The notes: generated by a model not told the origin, from the sequence alone. A stretch of 64,000 nucleotides of DNA from Diploptera punctata (GCA_030220185.1 JASPKZ010008351.1:868001-932000), one strand, 5' to 3'. Counted from the first letter of the stretch, positions 1-10,759 are shown. Numbers and translations are program-made.

Positions 1-355
1 AATACAATTCTATATCATATATATTTTTGTTTTTAATTCATGACTGTGCCATGTTTATGGGAATAAAATTAAATATGTTATTAAATCTTTGTTAATTTGG
101 AAATGCTGTAATAAATAATTCACACAGTTTATGCTTGACATTTATTATGATTTCCCAAACAACAAACCCTTGTGTGTATAGGGAAGTTCAGGTAATGTGG
201 ACCCTTCTGTTTGAGTGGATCCTGTTAATATCTTCTTCAATTGGTGCTGTCCTCGAACAGAACATATTTTAACTTCTTCCCCTCATCAACTTTTATGGGT
301 TCAAGGCCAGTTTCTTTTATTCTTTTTGTGAAGAAGGGTTTATTTGTGATATTTA
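1..355. other. AT-rich sequence, no recognised gene
   Basis: No domain, repeat or RNA gene could be recognised here. The reverse strand can be read over a few dozen codons around 200-330, but there is no recognisable family and no start or splice context I would trust. It forms the left target flank of the SINE that follows. Confidence 0.5.
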
Positions 356-368
356 TGAAAATGGCCAC

Positions 369-756
369 GGTGAACTAGTGGTTATGCTCCTTGCCTCTGG
401 TCCCGAGGGTCGCGGGTTCAAACCCGGCCAGGGTCAATGGATTTTTTAGGACGGAAAAATCCAAGGAGCAAGTCCTCCGGGAGGGACTTAAGCCGTGGGT
501 CCCGAGTCTGAAGATTTTCAGGCTCGTAAAAAATCCTTAAGCCTGAATGAAAAGTCCTCTAAGCAAAATTTTCCCGTCCTAGTACTACCTTGGTTTCCTA
601 GATGTCAGTATGAGGCGGAACGCTGACCACGGACCACTCAAAATGACATCTATACGAAAACAAGTGTATCTAAATTTATATGGTTCAAATTCTTCCCTGT
701 AGGGGGAGAGCACCTAAATCTCTGTAAAGGGAAAACATGGGCTTACAAAAAAAAAA
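369..756 (+). mobile_element. tRNA-derived SINE, family A, copy 1, with target-site duplication
   Basis: A 388-bp non-autonomous retroposon. The head is tRNA-like, with a polymerase III B box (GGTTCAAACCC) at 415-425 and an A-box-like stretch in the first 20 bases. The body ends in a 10-base A tail at 747-756. Thirteen-base flanks (356-368 and 757-769, TGAAAATGGCCAC versus TGAAAATGACCAC, one mismatch) form a target-site duplication and set both ends. A second copy lies at 47119-47505 with its own perfect 11-bp duplication. SINEs of this kind are transcribed by Pol III and mobilised in trans by a LINE; the partner LINE is not identified. The element encodes no protein. Confidence 0.9.
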
Positions 757-769
757 TGAAAATGACCAC

Positions 770-1385
770 TTTAAAAGTTTTTCAAGCTAAGAATCAATTC
801 TTAATTTCTGCTATTGAATATTACAAATGTTGAAAAAAAAAACTCCTAAATATATATTATGTAGATGCTGTTTTACGATATACGTAATATACTGACAGGT
901 TTGGTTTGATATTAGGTGACATGGTTGCTGTATAAAATAATTAAACATAAAAAAGGAATTTGTTAATGTATACCCTCCACGAGGATCTGGGTCCACTTTA
1001 CACGAATACATATATTTTATCAATGACGATGCTATCTGTAAAAACTATTCACTTAATTAATTTTATTTAATATTCTTGTAATTTTACTAAACCCAAAGAC
1101 CGTCGCTTTCTGCAGTTGAATGGAGTGTGAATGTTATAACCGGCAATAATTTTTTAAAACATTAAATAAATATCAATGCTTTTTAATTATGATCAGTCAT
1201 AAATATTTTCAGATTAATCTGTGCCTGTCTGTATAAATTAATAGAGTAAATAAACTTAAAAATAGACTAAAAAACTAAGGTGGACTCTGGGGTCCACTTT
1301 ATCCAAATATGGAAGTTTAAGTCGACTTTTCATATAATATAAAAAAGTTTATAAACTATGAATATATTTCCATTTCAACAAATAC
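770..1385. other. AT-rich sequence, no recognised gene
   Basis: Simple AT-rich sequence between the SINE and the 5'-truncated LINE. The phrase GGTCCACTTTA occurs near 989 and near 1290, which may reflect an old local duplication. Nothing else could be assigned. Confidence 0.5.
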
Positions 1386-1389
1386 TTTT

Positions 1390-3518
1390 TCAAATTATCG
1401 CCCAATAGCACTAACTAGTGTAATTGTTAAAATTATGGAAAAAATGATTTCAAATCGATTAAATTGGTATTTAGAAACCAATAATTTACTTTCACCCAAT
1501 CAAGCTGGATTTAGAGAATTACAATCAACAAATTGTACACCTAAGTCAAGCTATTAAAGACAGTTTCAACAGAAAAGAAGACACTCTGGCAATGTTCGTT
1601 GATTTCCAAGGAGCATATGACTCTATTTGGAGATATAAATTATTAGAAAAAATGCAGACTTTAGGCATTCAAGGGAATATGCTACTCTGGATCAGCAATT
1701 TTCTCATCCAACGGTTCATCGCTACAAAGTATAATAATCACCTCTCTAAATACCAACAAACACATCGAGGTTTACCACAGGGTTCTGTACTCAGTACCAT
1801 TCTCTTCAATATCTACATTAATGATCTACCTAAGCATATAGAAAAGCTCGAAACGAAAACCCTACTTTTTGCTGATGATGTTGTAATATGGGTCTCCAAA
1901 CCGAAAAACCAAAGTCAACAATTAATAACCATAGCCCAGCAATCACTAATACAGTTAGAGAATTGAACATCCCAGAACTTAATGAAGATAAATATACAGA
2001 AAACAAATTATCAACTATTTACATTAAGAAAGAAACCACTACCCATCACTCTGAAATTGGAGGGTGAATTATTAACTCAAACACATGAAGCAAAATATTT
2101 AGGAATAACTCTGGACACAAAATTAACATGGAAGAAACACATGGAGAATATATGTACAAAGATAGAAACAAGGTTACCATTATTAAAACGATTAGCAGGG
2201 AAAAAGTGGGGTTGCAACACACAAACCCTAAACACCTTCTACCAAATGTACATAAAACCTGTACTTCAATATTGTGAAGAAATCCTAGTAACTACTAAAG
2301 TGGAAAAACTTAATAAATTGCAGAACCAAATCCTCCGTCTGATAATAGGAGCCGTTAAAACAACACCAATCACTGCCATGCAAATCTTAACAAATAACCC
2401 AAACATAGCATCTGAAATTGAGAAAACAGCAGTCACACAGTATGAAAAATTTTTAAGGCTACCCCATAATAACTGGACCCAAAAAACCACAAGTATGTTT
2501 AAAATCTCAGCAAAGCTTCCTAAGCATTGTACAAGAAATCAAACAGAAATTGCAACTTCCACATTCAAAAGAAATATGCAGATGAGAAACAACCCTCTAG
2601 AATTTTTGGAAATCGAATATAACCTTCATTTAACAGAAGACATCAAGAAATCTGAAACTCCTCCATATATTTTAAAACAAATGTCACTGGAAATGATAAA
2701 TCTAAGATACCCAGCTCCTGAATGGATACATATTTTTACAGATGGCTCCAGCCTACCAAATGATGGTGGCACTGGTGCTGGGCAGTATGTCCACTTTTTT
2801 CCTTTTATCGTAAACTAAACACAAATTCAACAAACTTTGATGGCGAAATTCTAGCAATTTTCTTAAGTTTACAAAATCTTTTATATCACATCCAAAAATT
2901 TACAAAAGTTGTAATTCTATGTGACTCCAAAGCAGCCATTCTTGCTATAACACGAGACACAACACCCAAAAGCATAAAAATTATCGAATGTCACAAAATG
3001 ATAAAACATTTATCCCGTCTACATAAAAAGTTGTACTTCAATGGATTCCAGCCCATTGTGGAGTGACAGGCAATGAAATAGCCGATTTTCTAGCCAAGAA
3101 GGGTAGCAAAATTGTTTCAAACCCAACTTCTGCTCCAGTTTCCTTTCACTCTATCAAAAGAATTATCTCAAATAAATACATCAATAAACTTAGAGAAGAA
3201 TACACCACCAAAACATCTGGAAAGGAATGGGAAAATCTACAAGCTTATGACATTACTACATTACAAAGAAAATCTGCAGTAGCAACATTCAGACTGCTAA
3301 CGGGACATGACTGCTTGAATAAACACCTACACAGAATTGGCATAACAGATTCACCTAAATGCCCTTTTTGCAATTTAAATGAAGATATGGAAAGAAACCA
3401 TCTCCTCCTTTTGTCCAGCTTTTGTAGAAGAGACCAGCCTTTCTGCTAAATATTGGAGTGCAAGAGAGCGAATGATTTCATTATCAAGTGCTCGACATTA
3501 GATACCAACCAACCAACC
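1390..3518 (+). mobile_element. 5'-truncated non-LTR retrotransposon, I-like (RT + RNase H)
   Basis: The remnant of one LINE copy lies on the plus strand. In order it holds the C-terminal two thirds of a reverse transcriptase, an RNase H domain, and a Cys/His zinc knuckle. RT followed by RNase H in one ORF is typical of the I/LOA/R1-related group of non-LTR elements, not of RTE or CR1. The 3' end is a CAAC-type tail (3502-3518) after a short untranslated stretch. The same last ~100 bases recur on the minus strand at 28455-28560, which independently defines the 3' end of the family. The endonuclease and ORF1 are missing, as expected for 5' truncation. Confidence 0.85.
1393..3449 (+). pseudogene. 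Reverse transcriptase-RNase H polyprotein, broken
   Basis: Reading starts in RT at 1393 (NYRPIALTSVIVKIMEK), then shifts frame near 1540. The segment 1592-1966 (124 residues) has the RT block LPQGSVLS at residues 61-68 and the catalytic FADD at 93-96, and ends at an in-frame stop. The next segment, 1982-2818, holds the RT thumb and reaches the first RNase H motif (FTDGS) near its C-terminus, where it stops. DSKAA (RNase H) is readable near 2925, after another frame change. The segment 3063-3449 contains TGNEIADFLAKKGS (the last RNase H motif) and a CPFC...H zinc knuckle. Several stops and frame changes mean no functional enzyme. Confidence 0.85.
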
Positions 3519-3662
3519 ATATTTCCATATTTTAATAAATTGACAATGCTATTTCATAGTTACAATACTAATGATAATCACTGTAATTAAACAAAATTCA
3601 TATCCCCTTAATTAAAAGAAGAAAAACAAATTCAAAACAGGGGTCCAAATTACTCTAAGTTC
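3519..3662. other. Short AT-rich gap
   Basis: AT-rich sequence between the CAAC tail of the LINE and the next repeat. Nothing recognised. Confidence 0.4.
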
Positions 3663-3894
3663 ATATATATATATTCTCTTTAATTTGCTTACTTGATATA
3701 GTCAGCTACTAGATGGCAGTGAAGACAGTGTTCTCGCGACATCTAGTAATAATGGAGAGTATAATACATATATATATGAAAAATAAGTGTTTGAATTGGA
3801 TTCGCCTGGTAGTGTAATGGATATCACGCTGAGGTACAGACTCAGAGATCCGGGTTCGAATCCCGTCCAGGCATTTATTTTTCTTATCATACCA
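3663..3894 (+). repeat. TA-bounded unit containing a tRNA-like sequence, copy 1
   Basis: A unit of about 230 bp begins and ends in short TA microsatellites. Its first part contains CTACTAGATGGCAGTG and its last part a tRNA-like sequence followed by a T-rich stretch. The same unit occurs at 56746-57340, where it is interrupted by a SINE. This shows that the leader, the tRNA-like part and the tail travel together. The tRNA-like part is bracketed by short inverted sequences (GAAAAATAAGTG on the left, CATTTATTTTTC on the right). Class unknown: it could be a SINE-like retroposon or a small DNA element that captured a tRNA. Confidence 0.7.
3803..3873 (+). tRNA. tRNA-like cloverleaf, probably not a functional tRNA
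   Basis: A 71-base segment folds as a tRNA. The acceptor arm pairs six of seven positions (CGCCTGG with CCAGGCA). The D stem is GTG/CAC. The anticodon stem CTGAG/CTCAG closes a seven-base loop GTACAGA, and the T arm carries the B box GGTTCGAATCC. The loop puts ACA at the anticodon, which is not a usual animal anticodon, so this is more likely a tRNA-derived repeat head than a decoding tRNA. A T-run follows and could terminate Pol III. Confidence 0.5.
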
Positions 3895-3961
3895 TATATA
3901 TATATATATATATATAGGGTATGATAAGAAAAACTAATGCCTGGACGGGATTCGAACCCGG
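3850..3961. repeat. Inverted repeat: two tRNA-like 3' halves tail to tail around (TA)n
   Basis: The T arm, acceptor end and T-rich tail of the tRNA-like sequence (3850-3894) are repeated in reverse complement at 3917-3961, with a TA microsatellite at the centre. The match is nearly perfect over about 45 bases. The minus-strand copy is truncated and diverges in its anticodon region. Confidence 0.85.
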
Positions 3962-4393
3962 AACTCTTGAGTTCATATTAAGCTTGCATTGCTCAATGTT
4001 AAACATTTAATTATCATATATATATATATATACACACACACACAGTTTTCTGAGTCTTGGTCCCAGGTATTAAGATACTGATAGTTTTTCTGACTGAAAG
4101 GTAGGGTGCTATTTCCAGTTACATCTGATCTACTTCCATGGTATTTTGTAAGAACTGCACTTTCATCCTGTTCAACATACAATATTTTGTGTACACTGTA
4201 TCATAAAATCTATATATACATGTTTTCTTTTCATTAATATTTGGCCTTCATTGCTAAATATCAAAATTTAATTAAAACATCGAAATAAAGTAGCGTTACT
4301 ACTATAATGCTTACTTGTTATAGAAGCAGTGGGACTTCTGTCCCACTTCCTTTCATGGTAAAGAATTATAAGGAAGAAAAATACTATATTTAA
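3962..4393. other. AT-rich sequence, no recognised gene
   Basis: Contains a second TA/CA microsatellite (about 4016-4043). No gene or recognisable repeat seen. Confidence 0.45.
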
Positions 4394-4397
4394 TTAA

Positions 4398-5426
4398 CCC
4401 ATTGGAGACTTTTAACGAGTCTCCCTCGTGAGCAGGTAGAAAGTCCAAACAGCCCCACAACGAGGTAGACTCGTTGTTGTGTTATAACACTGTAAGACGT
4501 TAGGTTTCTTTAGTGGTTTACATTTTCGGTTCACCATCAGTAAAATGTGTTGTTTGTTTATGTAAAGTAAATATGTATAGGCCTAGTGTATTGTATAGTT
4601 TATTTTAGTTATTATTTATAGAATAGTAGACTATAGTTGTAGGCATTTATTACGGTAAAATATAAGTGAATATAAATTCAGTGCTTATTTGTTAAAATTC
4701 ATAGTTTTAAAATTAATTTTTTTCTTGCAATATGTGCGTAAATAGGAGAGAACGTATTGCTTTTGAGAAACTAAGTGAAGTAGTGGATGAAATATTATGT
4801 GACAGTGATTGTAGTGAATTATTATGGAACGAAGATTCGGACGATGAAATAATATACAGTGACAACGTAACCGTGCATGCTACTGATGGTAGAAATATTA
4901 GGTGAGTTTCGTCCAGTTTTTATCTATAGTATTTTATAATTTACAGGTCGATATATAACTATGATAATTAAAGAATATACGAAGAACTTTTCCTGATTTT
5001 ATAATGTATAGGTCTATGCTTATTTTATTTCATATATTTATTTTTATTATGTACAGTATTATATTGCGTTTGTTATTTTTTTCGGTCTTGTTTGAACATA
5101 TGATTTGTGTTTACTTTCAAGGCAATGTCCGAGAACTTTTACAAAAAGATGGTTTCTGAATTGTTTGTCAACTTTCACAGCCTTGAAAATAACAAAACAT
5201 AACGGTTTACAATGCACAAAAGAGGGTAGCAGGTAGGCCACATTCCTTTGCTATTCGTAAAAGTACAAGATACTAAAAGAAATTCAGGGGTAAACAAAAT
5301 ATCTGAAATCATAAGTGATAGAACAGAGTATGTGTATTTAAAGTCCAGCGCAGCGGAGTAGCGGCGCGGAGATTTAAATGGGTTCCCAGTGAACATGCTA
5401 GGCACTTTAAACGTGTCTCCAATGGG
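4398..5426 (+). mobile_element. piggyBac-type DNA transposon, internally deleted
   Basis: A 1029-bp element lies exactly between two TTAA sites (4394-4397 and 5427-5430). Its ends are inverted: CCCATTGGAGAC on the left and GTCTCCAATGGG on the right. TTAA target duplication and ends beginning with CCC are hallmarks of the piggyBac superfamily. Inside is one short acidic ORF at the left and no transposase core, so it is a non-autonomous deletion derivative. The perfect terminal repeats suggest it is not very old. Confidence 0.85.
4732..4905 (+). pseudogene. Putative 5' coding segment of a piggyBac-type transposase
   Basis: A 57-codon ORF starts at the first ATG inside the left end of the TTAA element. 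It is rich in Asp/Glu/Ser (NEDSDDEIIYSDN), as N-termini of piggyBac-family transposases often are. It ends in a stop that overlaps a consensus splice donor (AG|GTGAGT at 4900-4907), so in the parent element it may have been an upstream exon. The catalytic DDD domain is absent. Assignment rests on position and composition, not on a diagnostic motif. Confidence 0.45.
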
Positions 5427-5464
5427 TTAATGTTGGGAAGTAAATATTATGAGGTATAATCATT

Positions 5465-5562
5465 AAAATTCATCGGAGAACATATTGTTTAAACAACTCA
5501 CCTCATAGGATTCATGCTTTCATGATATCGCGATTTCAAACATATGTTCTCCGATGAATTTT
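5465..5562. repeat. Short perfect inverted repeat (21-bp arms)
   Basis: Arms at 5465-5485 and 5542-5562 (beginning AAAATTCATCGGAGAACAT) are perfect reverse complements around a 56-base loop. The loop contains ATCGCGATTTC, which in reverse complement is the GAAATCGCGAT found in the Penelope termini elsewhere in this window. This may therefore be a short Penelope-derived palindrome. Confidence 0.7.
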
Positions 5563-5582
5563 AAAGAAAAATACTGTTTGCG

Positions 5583-5662
5583 CAAGGATGTCTGAGTGGT
5601 GCAGTTGATAGCACACTAACATATAGAATTAGAGGTCTCGGTTTCAAATCCCAGTTTAGGAG
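5583..5662 (+). repeat. tRNA-like sequence with B box
   Basis: The order is A-box-like TGTCTGAGTGGTGCAG, an anticodon-like arm CTAAC-loop-ATTAG, a B-box-like GGTTTCAAATCCC, then a T-run at about 5663-5675. The loop would give anticodon ATA, which is not expected of a working tRNA. It resembles the other tRNA-like repeat heads in this window. Confidence 0.6.
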
Positions 5663-5699
5663 TTTTTTTTTTTTTTACTTTTCATGTCATATATATGTG

Positions 5700-6119
5700 T
5701 GTGCGCACCAACATAAGCTTTGAAAGCCTGGAGCCAAATTCAGTAGACATTTAATTATGATTGCAAGGGGTAAAATACTCCTAGCACTTCTAGGGGGAAG
5801 TGAGAAAGTTGAAATGGTAAAACAATCGGCAGTGACCTATATATGTTCCAGCATTCTAGAACATCTGGAGTAATTACAACGAAACTTGGTATGTATATAA
5901 ATTACAATCTGGAAAAGGTTTCATGGGGAGTTAGAGACCCCTAACACCCCCATGGCAGGGATAAAATCGTGCAACAGCTAAAAATAATTGAAAACAATTA
6001 ATATTAATGTCAAATTTATGATGTTTGTGGTTGCTAAGCTCATTGGTGGCATTTCTGGTTACATTAAATCCAAATTTGACCCGTAGCTCCCTTAAGTTGA
6101 GGGAAGCTGAAAAATAAGT
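5700..6119. other. Unassigned sequence, no gene seen
   Basis: Nothing recognisable. Occasional GGGG/CCCC runs and no ORF of interest. Confidence 0.4.
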
Positions 6120-6630
6120 GAATAAAGGAATGAGTTCGGCTCGAATCTATGAACGCATTAGACTGTAAAAGTCGTTCTCTGCTGAGAAAGTTGCATCCAA
6201 ATACGTTATTGCGTACTCAAAAATCTGTTCATGCGATAATAATTGCTGAAATTCCTAAGCTATCTGGCGAGGTGACTTAGCAGAGAAACGAATCGTGAGC
6301 AACCCGATGGTAACCGATATAGTTTGAAACCTTGCCGCGTACCTTACTGCTTTATCCAAGATGTCGGACCTTGAAGACTTCGATCTTGTTTTCGGTATAC
6401 GCGGAGAAGGGGAATTTGATAGAGTCTACCAGAGAATTCAACTGGAAGAACAGGAGAATCGGCGTAATATTGCGCGACGCAGACGTCGTATACGGTATTA
6501 TTTGCGGGACGCAAGCGTAAATGCGTTCATCTAGCAGACGAAAATAACGGAAGTGGTTTTATCGCTGAGAATTCAGGGTAATTTCTTGCCAATATTACGA
6601 AAACGACTACTTTCATGCACATAGGGAACG
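6120..6630 (+). repeat. Dispersed repeat with small ORF, copy 1
   Basis: About 500 bp here are homologous to 32885-33370 on the opposite strand. Homology includes the leader (CATTAGAC...GTAAAAG), the ORF start, and a segment downstream of the ORF (GGGTAATTTCTTGCCAATAT...). Two dispersed inverted copies suggest a transposon or an old duplicate. The family was not recognised. Confidence 0.65.
6361..6534 (+). CDS. Small ORF, 57 residues, unrecognised
   Basis: The ORF begins MSDLEDFDLVFGIRGEGE. It has an acidic N-terminal part, a Glu/Gln-rich middle (IQLEEQENRR) and a strongly basic stretch (RRNIARRRRRIRYYL), then a stop at 6532-6534. The copy at 33 kb starts with the same MSDLEDFD but is frameshifted and internally deleted. 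Homology continues beyond the stop, so this may be the first exon or N-terminus of a larger transposase (a PIF/Harbinger-like organisation was considered). No catalytic motif is visible, so function is not assigned. Confidence 0.4.
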   Translation: MSDLEDFDLVFGIRGEGEFDRVYQRIQLEEQENRRNIARRRRRIRYYLRDASVNAFI

Positions 6631-6634
6631 AAAT

Positions 6635-8784
6635 GACCGAGCTTACGACGTAAAATTGGAGGGATCACGGCAAAAATATATTGTACATTTATATCATGAC
6701 ACTCAATTTGATTGATGTTCTCTAGTAGTAAAAGTAAATGCATTTTATTATCAATTTGTGTACGCCATAATATGGGCAATTACATTTTGAAAACAAAACG
6801 GAAATGCCTTGCTTATCATTGGAGACCAAAATAAATTTGTTTTAATTATAGGTAATTTTACTTAGAGTAATATATGAGTTTTCACAAAATTAAAGGCAGC
6901 TGTAGGAAATCAAAACCTATTTAACGTTCCCTAGGCACGACCCAGGGATCTATGGGCACGACCTTTTATAACAGCTTTCTCTTTGTTTTAGTAGGTAAAT
7001 GCTAAAAAAACACTGAAAATAATTCCATTCCCTGATGGTAGATGGCTCTGAAATTAGGAAACAAGTTCAATGCAAAAAGATGTACAAACAATATTTTTTA
7101 CTTTATTTTAACAACCTTATCCAAAAAGGGTCTGCCAGAAGTGATAATGTATGCATAACAATAAAGTAGAAAAATAATAATATGTATTAGTGGTTTATCG
7201 TTGGATAATATAGAGACAAAACATAAAAGGATATTCTAGTATTTTATGAAATGTGGTCTGTATAAGAAAGGATATGCCCCTTCGTGTTTGTTTAATTTAA
7301 ATTATTACTTAAGCACAATTATTATCTCCTCAATCATATCGCTTCAATTACGAAAATCGCGCTTAATTAATGCTACTTTTAAATTGGCAAGGAAAAAGTG
7401 GTAACTAGCGCTACTAGCGGCAATTTTAAATTCCTGTAGTGTCACAGATCTTATGTAACACGAAGGAATGAAGACACTGATCATGATAATTCGAAAATTG
7501 ATAGGTTTTTATGACATCATCTTTTAATTGACCATGGAGTGAGGGATGTGGAATTGGATATACTAATGTAAACCCCTAATTCTTCCTCTTTCTTTTCCTG
7601 GACGCGTACTCAAGTAGTTGGTTTTTTTCCAATGCGATTATGGATTTTGGTGAATCATCATGCAGCCCAATGGAAATTAAAATGTTTTTTTTTATTTAAG
7701 GTGAGCTGTTATTAATTAAAATACGTTAAGTAAATATAATTCTAATCGCTCGTAATAAATGTTGTACAGTAGATTCCACCCACAAGTTAAATCCAGTACC
7801 GTACCGTACCAGGCACCATTTTACACATCATATAACATTATTAAACATGTATGTACCTAATGACTATAATACGTAATATGAGAACAAATTTAAAATATTT
7901 TGTATTGATGAATATTAGATATGTTTATTTGTCTTAAGTGCTTGCACAGAATATAATTACTTTACTTTTATAATAAAGTATTTGACGTCATAGGCCTGCG
8001 TATTAATTACTACACCACAGTGTATAAAAAAATATATATATACTTATAATGAGAGTAAATATTTAGTATTAGTATGAATATTAGAACAAATAATAATACT
8101 TTAAGTACCCGAATTTAACAATTTTAGGTCTAGTTCGCCTTTAACATAATGGCGCCATTTTCATTATCTTACAAAGTACTAGCGAGAATCATAATCATCA
8201 GCACATGCATCTTAAATTTTATTTGAAGCGTGTTTTTAAGGTAATCGAATATAATTACGGGCGATACAAAATAAAATCTTTGAGAACTTAATGATGCTTA
8301 TTAATTACCGAAGTTAAATTTATACCGTACGTATAAAGATCAAATTTAGAGTAGGTCATCAGTTACTTAAGCCACTTTTACAGAATTATCCGAGAAGAAA
8401 TATTGCAACTACGTATTATATTCTGACTTTTTTTTAATCAGATATATAAATACAATTTTTAAAAATCAAGGGATGGAATGTTTGTTCCAATTGATAAATC
8501 ATTTTAACAATAGTAAAGTAGTCGGGGATTATCGTGGCGTCATCGCAAGTTTAATATTCCCGCCATTCAATATTATTGGTTAATAGTAGCCAATGAGAAA
8601 GATTCTGTAATAACCGCCATCTAGTGATTGGCGGATTCCATAATTGAGGTCAATGAACTTTCGTTTGGAGTTGGCGCCTTGGCGGTGATTTTTAACGAGT
8701 ACCACAGTAAATTGAATCTTGATATTTGTTTTAAAACTAATATTTAAAAACAGGAGGTAAGCGACTTCATCATCATCATCATAG
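6635..8784. other. Long AT-rich stretch, no recognised gene
   Basis: About 2.1 kb with no convincing ORF, RNA gene or repeat family. A GC-richer part near 8525-8700 (GGCGCCTTGGCGGTG) stands out, and a short CAT/ATC run near 8769-8782 is the simple tail of the LINE that begins there on the minus strand. Confidence 0.5.
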
Positions 8785-10530
8785 TACATTCACGAATTTA
8801 GGCCATTTGTTGACCTGTTTCGGCCTCAAGAGAAACACCATCCAGAAGTCTTTTGAGTGGACGTCCTGGTGTTCTTCTTCCTGCAGGTTGATATCTTAAC
8901 ATTAGTTTGGGTATTCTGTGATCTTCCATTCGATGAACATGTTGTATCCATCTTGACTTATAATCAGAAATTTTGTTTTCTAAAGATTCCATGTGTAATT
9001 CTTCTAAGATGTCTTCATTTTTTTGTGATCTAGTAGTGTGTATCCTGCAGTCCTCCGAAGATATCTCATTTCAGCAGATCTAAGTCTCTGTATATCCTTC
9101 TGTTTCAACGTCCATACTTCGCTACCATACAAAAGAGTTGGAAGAGCCAGTGTTTTATACACTTTCAGTCTTGAATGCTTTTGGACTAACTGTGGCTTGA
9201 AGATAGAATTTATTAACCCTAAAATTCTTAAAAATTTAGATATTTTTGCATTTACATCCTTTTCTTCTTCATATGAGATATTGCATCCTAGATATGTAAA
9301 ATTATTCACCTGCTCCAACATTTTATTGTCCAGTACAATTTTACTTCTGACAGGATCTACACCTTGAAATGCCATAATTTTTGTTTTTTCTGTAGATATC
9401 TTTAATCCATATTCTTCTGTAATTTTGTTAAGTTCATACAGACCTTTCTGTAGATTATCTTCGGAATTTGCTATTATTATTTGGTCATCTGCAAACAATA
9501 GGGTGTTTAATTTTCTATTTTCTGATATTCTTATTCCAAATTTATATGTTTTGTTCCAGCAACATATTACTTCATTGATATTAAATTGCAAAGATTGTTT
9601 GGGATAGGGGGCAGCGCTTGTCTCACAAACACTATTTTTAATTTCCTTCTTCCGCAACATCTGTTCTTTAATTTCATCTTTATTGTGTTGTCTTTGTAAA
9701 TATTTTTCTGTTTTCTTCCGAAGTAAATTTGGTATATTTATGTCTTCCAATATATTTAAGAGTTTGATCTCTGTGACTGTGTCGAAATCTTTTTCTTTCA
9801 AAATCTCTGAAAGCAAAAATTGTTTCCTAAGTTTGAATCTCTTCTTTTTTTTCACAAGCAATAGTTTTAACAGAAAATGCGTGAATCACATACAAGATAG
9901 TCCTTTCCTTCCTAATCCATTTTGGACATTCCATAAGAAATTTTTCACTGAAACTTTTCAAAATTTTCCATTGAAAATGTCTGCATAACTTTTGTATCAT
10001 GTTGTTTAAACAACCCTGATTTCCCCTATAGTATTGCCATTTTTATCTCTTGTCTCCTTTCTGACACAGGGTATAAACATGCGTTGTCTTCCATTCTTTG
10101 TGGTATATCGGCAGTTTTTGAATACATTATTAAAGAAGGACAACAGTCTTTTCTGGAACTGTTTGCCTGCATATTTGTACAATTCAGAATTCAAACCATC
10201 TGTGTGTGCCAGTTGCCTTCTCCCATTTTTTAATTTCTTTAAACTATTGTTTCAATTTCTTCGCAATGATTATTATGGCATCTGTCTCCATTATTATTTC
10301 GGAAAATTGTATCTTCATAGCTATTGTCAGTCCAAAGACTTTTATAATAATTGAAAAAATCTTCTTTTGTTACTCCGCAATTAATTTTGGTAGATTCTTT
10401 AATATCTTTATTCAAATGTTTTAATATTTTGAAGGCATTAGGTTGGAGCTTATGCAAATCTGATTCTAAATGTGTAACAAAATTTAACCATGTTTTCCTA
10501 TGTCTCTTTCTTATTTCCGGTAAGCGACTT
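8785..10530 (-). mobile_element. LINE on minus strand, RT region and 3' end, degraded
   Basis: Reading leftwards from about 10530: a linker between endonuclease and RT, RT palm with FADD, thumb, and the C-terminal LYGSE-type region, ending in a (GAT)n-type tail at about 8782. The C-terminal motif order (LLYGSEVWTL, GRP..R) matches the other LINE 3' ends in this window, but the sequence is a distinct subfamily. It abuts another LINE 3' end at 10556-10684, so two insertions lie side by side. Confidence 0.8.
8798..10457 (-). pseudogene. LINE reverse transcriptase, several frames
   Basis: Four open segments are in order on the minus strand: 10239-10457 and 10006-10194 (pre-RT linker, ending with SELYKYAGKQF), 9004-9861 (285 residues), and 8798-8992 (64 residues). 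The 285-residue segment contains LLFADDQIII, TYLGCNIS and LYGSEVWTLKQ, that is, RT palm motif C, the downstream YLG block and the C-terminal region. The last segment carries RTPGRPLKRLLDG. The N-terminal third of the 285-residue segment (KKRFKLRKQFLLS...) does not look like RT and may be a rearrangement or deletion join. Frame changes show it is dead. Confidence 0.75.
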
Positions 10531-10555
10531 CTGCAGATTATTTTACACGTAGTTG

Positions 10556-10684
10556 AAGTAACTCAATGGCAGTATCGAACCCGTAGGTTCATGCCCGCGC
10601 GGACATAAGCTCTCCATACATCCCTATCCTGAGCTAATGTTTTCCAATCATTCCCTGTATAATCTACTTCCCTCAAATCTTACT
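10556..10684 (-). mobile_element. LINE family L1 3' end, minus strand
   Basis: The last ~130 bases of the LINE family seen in full at 34348-35325 and 41291-41965 (reverse complement contains GAACCTACGGGTTCGATA and the GATTGGAAAACATTAGCTCAGG block). It is only a 3' stub. Confidence 0.75.
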
Positions 10685-10759
10685 ATTATTAAAATTTAAA
10701 AAATTAAGTTATCATCCATTGTATCAATGTTAGTTGTAATTATTTTTTTTTAAAGTTGA

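Noticed and set aside
8769..8782. CAT/ATC trinucleotide run as a coding or regulatory microsatellite
   Set aside because: It sits exactly at a LINE 3' end, where short simple tails are expected; the same run marks the L2b tail at 48481.
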